DNA of 64,000 bases, from NCBI RefSeq assembly GCF_040939455.1, contig NC_134112.1, positions 24,702,501 to 24,766,500 of the forward strand, written 5' to 3'. This DNA comes from Microcebus murinus (Eukaryota > Chordata > Mammalia > Primates > Cheirogaleidae). Positions within the stretch are counted from its first letter, which is position 1; each line of letters begins with the position of its first letter. The notes below the pieces were generated by a model. It did no database searches, was not told the DNA's origin, and worked only from the letters and a program-made list of their open reading frames with translations. Of this stretch, positions 35,900-46,389 are shown piece by piece. Made by a program: the position numbers and the translations under genes.

Positions 35900-37680
35900 T
35901 CTCTGATTTACCCCTCCCTCAAAAAATCCCACTCTGCATTTCTGTCTGACGGCTTCTGTACTGTAGTGGTCCTTCTCAAGCCAGCCCAGCTCTGTGCGGA
36001 ACATTCTGTTGCTCTTTCAGCATAAGCAGGTCTATTGTGATATTTATCTGAATTCAAACAAGGCTAATTAAAAGAGCTGCTGACAGTTGTTGTGATCTGA
36101 CTTTGACTGCAGCTTGATGGTCATTATGGGTAAATAATGAACCAGGTCTGCAAATGTAGCAGCTGCCAACTTGGGATAGAAGAACGGCTATTGCTTCCAA
36201 TTTAAGGATCTATCGACCGCTTCTCTTCTCCCTGCAGATCTTCTGCAGAAAACTAATGTTTTCTGCTGCTGTGTATTGTGGTTTCAGCTGTTTCAGATAT
36301 AGCCTATAATTTCCTTCTTTAATATTTAACTTAGGACATTATTAGCTTTCAGAGTTAACAACTTTTCTATTTTGAAGAAGTTCAGCTTTGTCCTTATGAT
36401 GCCGTAACTAGCTAACCAGGTACAGTTTATTTATATGAATTTAATTTGTGTGTTATACAGGAAACAGCTAGTCTGTAAGAGCAAGGTACAGCTTTATGAA
36501 GATGTTTCACAATCCTATGTGGATGCCTTTTTATAAAAAGAGATAGATGCATGTCCCTTGCTTTTGTTTTCTTAAAGATAGTCAGTGCTTACCAAATCTC
36601 AGTTTTGAGTTTTGTTCACCTCATCAATGGTTGATGAAATATTTTTATGCAAAACTCTATCAATTCAAAGGAACTGCAGTGACTTTCATTAAAATGCAAT
36701 ACTGAATATATTGTCGCTCTATCATGAGCTTTTGCTTGTCCTATTAGCAAGTAGGAACAGGTGCATTAGGTAAGAGCAAAGGCAAATTGCATTCATAGAT
36801 TAATATACTTCCCTGCAGATTTCCCACACTTATAAAATTCAGTTTCTGGATTTAAAAGACACATTCTAGAATTTAACACAAGCCAGTACTTAACAACACA
36901 TCCCTAGCATTATTCAACTGCCATTGAAAAGACTATCTGCATTATGTAAAGTCTGAGGATACAGTGGTGCTTTGTGCATAATGCAGCACAGCTTCGAGAT
37001 CTTGCTGAGAGGAAATGATCCCAAACATGCCCCTGAAAGACAAGTCTTACTTCGAAAAATAATGATGAAAAATTGCTTATTTCTCCATATATTTGTGTCT
37101 TTGTTTATTTCAGGAAAAGCTAACTAAACTTTGTTTATCTGACTCCAGAATAGTGCTGTGAGTGTTTTTGCTTTTCTGATTCCAGCTTGGATAATGCCAG
37201 AAATAGTGTTAACAAGGGGTTATGTTATGCTGGCTTATGTTAAACCAGATCACCCCTAACATGTGCAGAGCCATTCATCTGTGTCACCAAAACCCAAGAG
37301 AACATCTGACGTGGACTCTGAAACAGAAACAGTGATCACTTACAAATCAAACATGGCACGCTCTAAACTGATTGTGCACGGCAATCTTTTCTAGAAAGGA
37401 CAACTAATTGAACATGATAAAGTGTAAAGTTAATTAACACCCTTAAATTTGTTGATTACTTTCACGGGATTATATTGTTCGTTGAGTAGCAGCTTTCTGT
37501 CCCAGCTGTCGCCTTTTTCAGCAAATGCAGCGAATGTCGCTGGTAAACAATAGAGACACCATAACAAGTCGTAAATGGTCCCTGTGACAGCAGCCCCTTG
37601 TGAGGCTGCATCTGTAGAAAATGATTAGAACAATTGCATTTTAAAGACAGCTCACATTGTAGCCCAAGTCCCATTGGTCC
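35900..37680. promoter_or_regulatory. candidate conserved enhancer block in the HIBADH intron
   Basis: About 1.8 kb with no recognisable transposon in a window otherwise full of them. It keeps many CpGs and shows dense developmental motifs: GGCTAATTAAAAG (36062-36074), TTAATTAA (37430-37437), overlapping forkhead and SOX-like sites in GTAAACAATAG (37543-37553), and TCGTAAA (37569-37575), the core bound by posterior HOX proteins. The first part (35940-36250) and last part (37240-37680) look most constrained. HIBADH lies in the long-range regulatory neighbourhood of HOXA/EVX1 in mammals. The enhancer role is inferred. Confidence 0.45.
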
Positions 37681-38109
37681 TCTTCTTGATCTCTTCTGAT
37701 GGCAGACTGGTTAAAACATTTAAGTTCTTTTGAGTAAATTAAGTGATTTACTATGTTTTGCTATATATCAGTGAGAGTGCTTTGGTGGCAAGGTTTATAC
37801 AGTATTAAAGACAAATATAATTTGATTATACTTTTTAGCTTTCCATCTCTTTCCTCTTTGGATTTGAAGCCTTTTTTCCAGTAGTCATAGAATTGAAAAT
37901 AATCTCCTTATTTGTGATTTGTAAGTGGTTATTCTAAGTTATCAGCACTTGAATCATGGTTTATCTATCATAATTCCATGGTTCAGTTTTTCAGTAAAAC
38001 TAAATTCCAGTTTTAGCTTTTTGCTACTATTAGGCCAAATAGTTTAAGCTGTGTAGATTTACTTGTTATATTTAAACTTTTTATAACATTTTTATAACTG
38101 TATGAAATA

Positions 38110-38290
38110 TCTTTCCACTGTATTCTTTCATTTGAGCTTCAAAGTAAGTATGGCAAGTGTTTTAATTACCATTTTCAGATGGTGATACCAAAATTGAGAG
38201 GTATTATCACCTGTCCAAAGGGTGTGTCTTTGAACTGTACTTTTACGCCAAGTCTCTTACTCAAATCACATTTTGTAACTCTTCATAATA
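38110..38290 (-). repeat. MIR SINE, antisense
   Basis: AATTACCATTTTCAGATGGT followed by ATTGAGAGGTATTATCACCT resembles the reverse complement of the MIR core. Confidence 0.5.
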
Positions 38291-38404
38291 ATGTCTCCAT
38301 ATGTGTGCACTTACGCTTGTGCATGTTCACGCAACAGTAGGTGAAAATGCTGTTACCACATGTGGAGAATCATGCTATTCCAAAGTTGAGCCTTTTTCTT
38401 TAAT

Positions 38405-38610
38405 AATTGGCAAATAAAAATTGTATATACATGTTATCATGTAGAACATGTTGTTTTGAAATATGTATACATTGTGGATTGGCCAAATCAAGCTAGGTAA
38501 TATATACATTAACTCAATACTTGTGGTTTTTTGTGGTGATGGTGAGGGCACTTAAAATCTACTCTCTTAGCAGTTTTTCGACAGTATAACACGTTGTTAT
38601 TAAAAAGTTG
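38405..38610 (+). mobile_element. L1 3' UTR fragment
   Basis: GTTTTGAAATATGTATACAT, TGTGGATTGGCCAAATCAAG and CTTAAAATCTACTCTCTTAG are L1 3' UTR text. A second fragment of the same part lies at 39795-40055. Confidence 0.7.
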
Positions 38611-38769
38611 AGCTTTTTTTATAAACTAGAAAATGTGTTAAGTCTTAATTAGTATTCTTGGTCATTTTATTAGTTAATTGATTTCTTCTCTGCCTACCTT
38701 CTAAGAAGAAAATTATTATTTATCAGACATATGCTAAGATTCAAACAGCTCATGCATGTAAGAATCTTA

Positions 38770-39165
38770 AGAAGACACACCAGAAATATCATTGATTAGA
38801 GTAGTATAAGTGCTTTATTAAAGGTAACGCCGGGAGCATTCTAAGAGTAAGGAAAGGGGGTCATGGTTGTGAAATACTCCTCAGAGTTGAATAAGTTGAG
38901 TCTTAAAAGACAAGCAGGAGCCAGGCAAAGAAGGTTGGGAAGAGGATTTCATATGAGGGAAAAGCCCAGGATAGGCATGGATGCATGAAAAATTCTGCAC
39001 ATTCTAGCCACTGCAACTGGTTTTCAGTATGCACAGAATGGCAGTTTTTGTTGCAAGGAGTAGATGAGGAGTAATTGGGATTACAGACAAAAATAAAGAT
39101 TATAAAATCAGAAAGCAAAGATTAAAAAATCAGAAAACCAGAAGGAGAGAGAAGACAAAGTCCAT
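38770..39165 (-). mobile_element. L2 fragment, antisense
   Basis: GAGTTGAATAAGTTGAGTCT, GCAGGAGCCAGGCAAAGAAG and TTGCAAGGAGTAGATGAGGA resemble antisense L2. It lies between the two L1 3' UTR pieces. Confidence 0.45.
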
Positions 39166-39794
39166 TGGCCTCCTATAGTTCAAGACAAAAGGGAAGATAA
39201 AGTGAGTTATGAAGTTCTCCTTTTTGCTGAAACATAAATATACAAGTACTTCAAAGAGAATAACTTTTACTTAGTGGGAAAAAATAGGAACTGTGAGACT
39301 ATATACTCAGAAATGCTGAGTAGTAGTGAATAACATTTTCAACTGCTGGTTATGTTCATGTTAATTCATAATTTAAGACATAAGCCTATCCTAGCTCTTA
39401 AATCAATTAAAACTACCTAAAGATTGGGAGATAGATAAACATAAATATTAGAATGAGATGATTTATGTTAATTTTTAAACTTTATTATAGATTCAAGGCT
39501 ATGATTAGCCAGAAAAGGCTATAAAGCAAGAACCGAGTTTTAGTTCACCTTCAAAAAAATGTCATTGCTTTTCATGTAAAACTGTGAAAAACATTGTCCA
39601 TTACTTCACTTACTATCTCCTGCATACATTACAAATGAGAATTTTTAAAAATATGTAACTCAGTTCAAGGCAAAGATATGCTTTCTTGAGGCTGCTTTAT
39701 TCCTCTCCCAAATAGGGTTTGCCAAGACTTCTAAGATATTCAGATCTGTATTTGAAATTCATTGTGAGATCTGATCATTTCATTTTTTTATTTG

Positions 39795-40055
39795 TTCTTA
39801 ATTCTGATTTTTTTAATTGACAAAAATTGTATATATTTATTGTGTACAACATGATGTTTTGAAATACATATACATTGTGGAATGGCTAAAATGAGCTTAT
39901 TAACATGCATCACCTGACATAGTAATCTTTTTTTTGTTTTCTGGTAAAAGTACTTAAAATCTACTCTCTTAGTAATTTTCAAGAATATAATAAATTGCCA
40001 TTAACTATGGTCACCATATTATACAATAGATCTCTTAAACTCATTCCTTGTTAGT
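39795..40055 (+). mobile_element. L1 3' UTR fragment, second copy
   Basis: TTGTGTACAACATGATGTTT, ACATTGTGGAATGGCTAAAA, AAATCTACTCTCTTAGTAAT and CACCATATTATACAATAGAT match the same L1 3' UTR segment as 38405-38610, in the same orientation, from an independent insertion or a duplication. Confidence 0.75.
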
Positions 40056-41199
40056 CCTGATTTTCTGTTTTCTATTAATATTTTATTCTGATAAGCAAAC
40101 TCAAATTGCAAAGAGAAGTGGAGTATCATTTACATTTAAATAACAGGTAGAACTTGGTGTCTATATGTAAGACATACCAAATTACTTGTTCAGTTCATGT
40201 TAAACTGCTCTGAACCAGGTTTGCAAACGGATTCAGAATACCCATATTCTTATCAGAGTTTTTATAAGCCTATCCGCGGTTAACAACAAGATCATTACTC
40301 TTTGAGAACAATTTCTTGTTTCCTTTTTACCCTTTCTCTTTCTGAGAATTCATTATTCTTTCCATGACGGAGGTTAAAAAATGGAAGGAAAGAGGGAATC
40401 AGGATTTGGTGATTGTCCTCATTCATCTGACATTTGGTATATTGGGTTACCTTTTGGCATTTTCTTCTGGGTATATTATCTCTTTTCCCTAATTATGTTT
40501 TAGACTTTTTGAGGGCAAAGGCTGTTTTATGTCTACCATGACCTTACATTTTGGACTTTTTGGAATAAGTCATATTTAAGATATTCTCCAAATATAACAG
40601 AAAATAGGTCCTGATTTTTGATTTAGAAAATATGCTTACTCATCAAATCTTTGCACCTAGCACAGAAGTCTAGCAAGTTGTTAAAGGCACTGAATAAATA
40701 TACTTGCTGATGATATTTTTCTTCTTTGACCTCTGTAAGGACTATATTTATACCTCTTTAGTTGCATGCATCTGTCTTTGTCATTTATTATATATATGTA
40801 TATTCCTTATCCTTTATCCTACTGCCAATCCCCACCCCCGCTAAAAATCATAAGCACAGGATTTCAAACTTCTTGAGGACAAGGACTATTTCTTCCTCAT
40901 TCCCGAGGTTGAGAACCACTGAAGAATGGATCTCCAGTAATCAAATTTTTGATGACAACTACAAGTAGGAGTGGAAGGAAAGAAAGAAGATAGTTTAGCT
41001 AATGGAGGCTTCCTTTGTTAAGAGAGAGAAAGGGGCTGACTTAGAGACTTTATGATTAGATTTAAAAGTGCTTCTTCACTATAAGGCTGATTGAAATCAA
41101 AACAGACTATCAAGAGAAGTGATAGATGTTCATGACTTTAAAAGCAGGTTAGGATGTTTGTCTTTTATTTGTACAAATGTTCATGTTGGGAATACAGGC

Positions 41200-41765
41200 C
41201 AGAAACCAAGAGAAGTATTCCAATAAACAGGTGGTAATAAATGCTGTGAATAAAACTAGAGCAGGAAAAGGAGATAGAGAGTGATGAGGTGCTGTTCTAG
41301 ATTGTTAGTTTGAGTGGTCAGGGAAGTCCTCTCTGAAGAGATGAATTTTGAGCAGAGACCTGAATTAAGTGAAAGATACAAGCCATGAATATTTGGGGGA
41401 AGAACGTTCTAGGCAAAAGGAATAGCAAATAAATGTATTTGAGATGGGACTATGCTTTACCTCTTCAGAAGCAACAGGGAGGCCAAAGTGCCTAGAAAGC
41501 AGTGAGAGATGGAAAGAATGATATGAAACGAAATAGGTGAGGTCGCCAAGAGCCACATCATGTAGGGCTTTGCAGGACTTTGGATTTCATTCTGAGAGTG
41601 ATGGGAAGCCTTTGGAAGGTTGGGAATGGTGAAGAAATGTGGATGTGGGAAATAGAGTATGGAGGCAAGAGCAAAACAGAAATCAAGTTGGAGCCTATTG
41701 CAGTAATGCAGGCAAGAAGTGATGGTAGTGAAAGACAAGGAGAGAAGTGGCTAGATCACAAGTGT
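41200..41765 (-). mobile_element. L2 LINE, antisense
   Basis: Long run of antisense L2: GACCTGAATTAAGTGAAAGA, GGGGGAAGAACGTTCTAGGC, CACATCATGTAGGGCTTTGC, GATTTCATTCTGAGAGTGAT and GCAGTAATGCAGGCAAGAAG. Three open frames of 63-93 codons fall inside and are not genes. Confidence 0.75.
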
Positions 41766-41875
41766 ATAACTTCTTAGGAGCAGGGACACATGTGATTCAT
41801 CCTTCACGCCAAAGCTTGCTACAAGGCCTGCTACTTAGTGGGTATCCATTTGTTAAATGGATACAATAAATGCAG
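41766..41875 (+). mobile_element. L2 3' end in the opposite orientation
   Basis: GGAGCAGGGACACATGTGAT and TACTTAGTGGGTATCCATTT look like a sense L2 terminus abutting the antisense L2. It includes the 10-bp hairpin at 41842-41864. Confidence 0.45.
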
Positions 41876-42124
41876 ATTTCTTGTTTCTTTCCCATATACT
41901 AGGCTACCATTGAAAGATTTTGCAAGAGGTCTTCATAGTGATGCAATCTTAACATCACTAGCCATTGACCTCTATAGTACTTTTTAACCTGGGCCAGTCT
42001 GCTTCTATTGTTTATAAGTTCATCCCAAACCAGCTAATATTTAGCAAGAGAGGTGAAAATTATTCTAGAGAAGACAATGGCTTGGATAACTAAATAGGAA
42101 AACACCCACTTGTAAGCACAAGTT

Positions 42125-42300
42125 GTAAAGTAGTAAGCCCTTACATTTAAATGGCATTTTGATTTTATAGCATACATTCACATATTCACAGCTAATCTCT
42201 GAAGAAATTATTAATGCTTTTCCCATTTTATACGGTGAGACTCAGAAGTTAATTTTTTATAATCACACAGCCAGCAGATAACATATCCTCAAAACCAAAT
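42125..42300 (-). repeat. MIR SINE, antisense
   Basis: AATGCTTTTCCCATTTTATA, GGTGAGACTCAGAAGTTAAT and ATCACACAGCCAGCAGATAA give a clear antisense MIR. Confidence 0.7.
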
Positions 42301-42354
42301 ATTACATCTCCAGATCCTTTATTCTTTCTGCCATGCTTATTAATTTAGTTGCCA

Positions 42355-42555
42355 AACAACTGTCTGTTAAATATATCATGTACTGCAATAGATAATGGGG
42401 ATGCTGACAAAATAAGACCCCAGTGCTGACCTGTAGACACTTAGAGTCTAATGGAAGAATCAGGTAAGATAACCAAATATTTTAATAAGCTGTGATAAAT
42501 GCATAATAGAATTAAGCACAGGGTGCATTTTGGTTTTGTTTAAACCATTACTAAA
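42355..42555 (-). mobile_element. L2 3' end, antisense
   Basis: GATAATGGGGATGCTGACAA and CACTTAGAGTCTAATGGAAG resemble the antisense L2 3' UTR. Confidence 0.55.
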
Positions 42556-42569
42556 ATATAAGGTACTAG

Positions 42570-42867
<298 letters not shown>

Positions 42868-44150
42868 TAAGGTAAAATGAATATTTTCCTCAGTATCCTA
42901 GCAGCTACTTGAGTGTGCATTCTGTGTTTTCCTATTTTGGAAAATGGACTTGAATTAAAAGGCATGGCAATGTAATACATTTATTGTTAATTATTGATAG
43001 ACATAAAAGTCTGTACAATGTTTTCTGAAATCTATAAGATGTCTTACATAACTTCAGAGTTCCAGCCTTCTAAGTGTTCTTTTTCAGTTCAAAATGGTTG
43101 TATTTATTTTAGGGTAACTTAGGTATTCATTCTGCCTTTGCAATGGGACTAGGCTTGATAGTGGTTTTGGTTAAAGAATATGTATAGGAAGATAGAATTT
43201 GGTTCCAAGGAATGCCAGAACTTTAGGATTACCCATTTTGGTCAGACTCTTACATTGGGATGCATGTTATGATAAAATCAGAAATAATTATAATACCACA
43301 TTGACAGGAGGAAAGAGTGGAACTACCATGAACCTCTGAATTAAAAGATAAATTATTCTTTCTTTTGTGGTCTTTTCTTGCTTAAGTAACTTATTTCTTA
43401 TTTTTAAAATATGTGTTTGAACAAGTGAGAAAGTATACCTGTCAAAAGACTAACCAGCTGAGAACCATTGTCAGCATTAATTTTTCCTTAATAAATGACT
43501 CTCTGAAGCTATTTAGCAGTCTGTAATCTAGATACAAAGCTATTAATCTGTGATGGATAGTGCTAGATTTGTTTGTAAGATTTGACTTAAATTGTCTACT
43601 TAATTTCTCTAGGTCAGATCAACAGGATTAGGAGGAAGGGTGGTTATATGGTTTGAATAAAAATAGCCATAGGAATTGAGCAAAATAATTATAAAACATT
43701 AATGGCTCACTGTCTTGGTGAAGTAAATTGGAAACTAACAAAATGACAGTCACTTAAATGCTAACATCAGAATGTTCAAATGACATAGATTGGCTAATTC
43801 AAAGCATTTTTTTGTAATTGGGTTTTTGTATATAATCCATTCCAAAGTATGTCTGAGGATATTATGAAATAATGCAATTTAACCATATGTGTGAGCATCT
43901 CAGTCTTTCAGAACATGTAGGCACTCACTTTTCCAAGAATGTTTGGCTAACATAATCCTGACCTCTTTTGCTTTTAATAATTGGTTAAAAATAGTATGAA
44001 TCATAAAATAGAAAGCTGCTTGATTTGGCAGTAGCAAAACATCAACAATTTGAATGAAAGGGATCTTTTCATTTGGGCTTTTTTTAATGTATAAAAACTT
44101 CATTTCATTGAATAAATTAAATTCCAAAGCAGGTCATTACTTGCAGTTGT

Positions 44151-44197
44151 CATTCATTCATTCATTCATTCATTCACTTACTTACTTACTTACTTAC
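44151..44197. repeat. compound tetranucleotide microsatellite (ATTC)n(ACTT)n
   Basis: About six CATT/ATTC units followed by five ACTT units directly next to the A-tail end of an antisense Alu. It probably grew from that tail or from an L2 terminus. Confidence 0.9.
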
Positions 44198-44470
44198 AAA
44201 GTCTCGCTCTGTGACCTAGGCTGGAGTGGAGTGGCCTCATCATAGCTCACTGCAGCCTCAAACTCCTGGGCTCAAGTGATCCTCCTGCCTCAGCCTCCTG
44301 AGTAGCTGGCACTACCGGCACACACCACCATGTCTAGTTAATTTTTCTATTTTTTGTAGACCAGGTCTTGCTCTTGCTCAGGCTGGTCTCAAACTCCTGG
44401 CCTCAAGTGATTTTTCCACCTTGGACTCCCAAAGTGCTAGGATTACAGGTATGAGCCACCATGCTCAGCC
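44198..44470 (-). mobile_element. Alu, antisense
   Basis: AAAGTCTCGCTCTGTGACCT, CATAGCTCACTGCAGCCTCA, GTAGACCAGGTCTTGCTCTT and CCAAAGTGCTAGGATTACAG in order. Moderately diverged, with the poly-T replaced by the tetranucleotide repeat. Confidence 0.9.
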
Positions 44471-45352
44471 TGTAGCTGCCTAATCTAATGGCCAAGTTTG
44501 ATTTAAAAAAAAACCTTACAGAACCGTAGTATGGAAAATTACAGTGTCTTTAGTTGTAAAGGCAAAAATTGTACTAACATAGCTCTTTCACATACTTTCC
44601 TGGAAGTTTTGAACAACAAAAAAACTAACTTGAAAATTATGAATTAAGATTTCTCTGATTACTAAAAACAGTAATAATACTTTTAGTTTTATTTTATAGT
44701 TAATAAAAATTTAGATGAATGAAACTTCTCCCTCCCCTTTTTAGGACAAGTCTAGGACATGTTTTTTGTGCTAAATTCGAAGTTTTTTCTCCAATCATTT
44801 GAATCAATGAACATGCATTAAGCCTTTGTTAAAAGCTACTCAGGAGTAGCCAAACCAATATACATTTCTTCTTCCAGCTCACACCACTAGAAATAAATTG
44901 CTCAAAATATGTATAGCAGAAAGGAAAAGAAAAATCAAATAATATTGGAAAGTGCACATGAGAATAATCAGTCTAAATAAGCAATAGTTTTCTTTACCTT
45001 ACAAAACAAGAATCATACCATCTGAAATGCCTTCTTGTTTATGTGACAAAGAGCCAGGTTTCTCTTTTTGTGGATCTCATCTGTAGATAGTATTCGGAGA
45101 ATGAGCAAGTGAGCCAGAGATTCCCAAATCCCAATTGGGGCAGCAGACCCCTCTGGCTGCTCCTGTGCTGGTCAGGGCCCAGGAAACCTTTTTGTATATT
45201 TTCTATTACATAAAATATTATATTTTGTATTACTGAATAGGTTTCCTAGAATAATAGATACATGGGACTAATAAAATTTAATTTCAGGTTCTCCTGTCTA
45301 TTTGCCACAATTGTGCCAAAATGATTAAGGTGAATTGAGAATGAGAGTACAA

Positions 45353-45694
<342 letters not shown>

Positions 45695-45924
45695 GAGAAT
45701 GAGAGTACAACTGAATATGTATGTCCCTTTTGGTTTGTGATTAACATGAATAATACTTGATTACTGAAATATTTCTTTACATCTTTAGAGTGTTTTACAC
45801 ATGCCTGGCATAAATATAATTTGGATGATTTCATTTGGTTTGGGAATTTTCTCTAATTGTATTATCTATTTAAATATTTTCTTAAAATGTATCCTTTTGT
45901 TTCTATCTCTTCCACATGATTCAG

Positions 45925-46058
45925 GTGTAGGAGCAGCTCGGTTGGGGAACCTCACATTTATGGTGGGAGGAGTCGAAAATGAATTTGCTGCTGCCCAAGA
46001 GTTGCTGGGATGCATGGGCTCCAGCGTGGTATATTGTGGAGCTGTTGGGACTGGGCAG
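45925..46058 (+). CDS. HIBADH: HIBADH coding exon (exon 5 by homology)
   Basis: This exon encodes part of mitochondrial 3-hydroxyisobutyrate dehydrogenase, which oxidises 3-hydroxyisobutyrate to methylmalonate semialdehyde with NAD+ in valine breakdown. It is preceded by a pyrimidine-rich tract and AG (45923-45924) and followed by GT (46059-46060). It enters in phase 1: the first two bases complete a Gly codon whose first G lies in the upstream exon. It then reads VGAARLGNLTFMVGG and ends on GAVGTGQ at a codon boundary, 44.7 codons in all. The segment continues the SGG loop of the beta-hydroxyacid dehydrogenase family and covers the last strand of the NAD-binding domain (about residues 162-206 of 336). 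Leu in GAARLGN stands where I recall Ser in the human protein. The reading frame is intact, so this is the functional gene and not a processed copy. Confidence 0.97.
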
Positions 46059-46389
46059 GTAACATTTTCACATTACTGACCTTGACTCGATATAAAATTG
46101 TCTAAAATTCCTTTCTGTTCCCTGACCACATTCTTATTCCTCTTTATTCTCTTCAATCTGTGGATTCTCTCTTTGCTCAGATTTTCTTAAATTTGAAATA
46201 AAGTAGTTTCCATTATTCCTGGTGGACTTAAGCAGATGTCAGCCAATTTACTTATTAAATAAAGATCAAAAGTTCGATTATTAGGATCTTGACATCCCAG
46301 TGACTACTGAAATCATCCTTAAAACTGCTTCCATTTGAAGTATACATGTTGTCTGAGCTGCTATTATCCTCCATCTAATTTTGTAATTG

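Noticed and set aside
36050..36300. Candidate for the missing upstream HIBADH exon
   Set aside because: The region looks constrained but none of its frames encodes the expected segment ending in MDAPVSGG before a GT.
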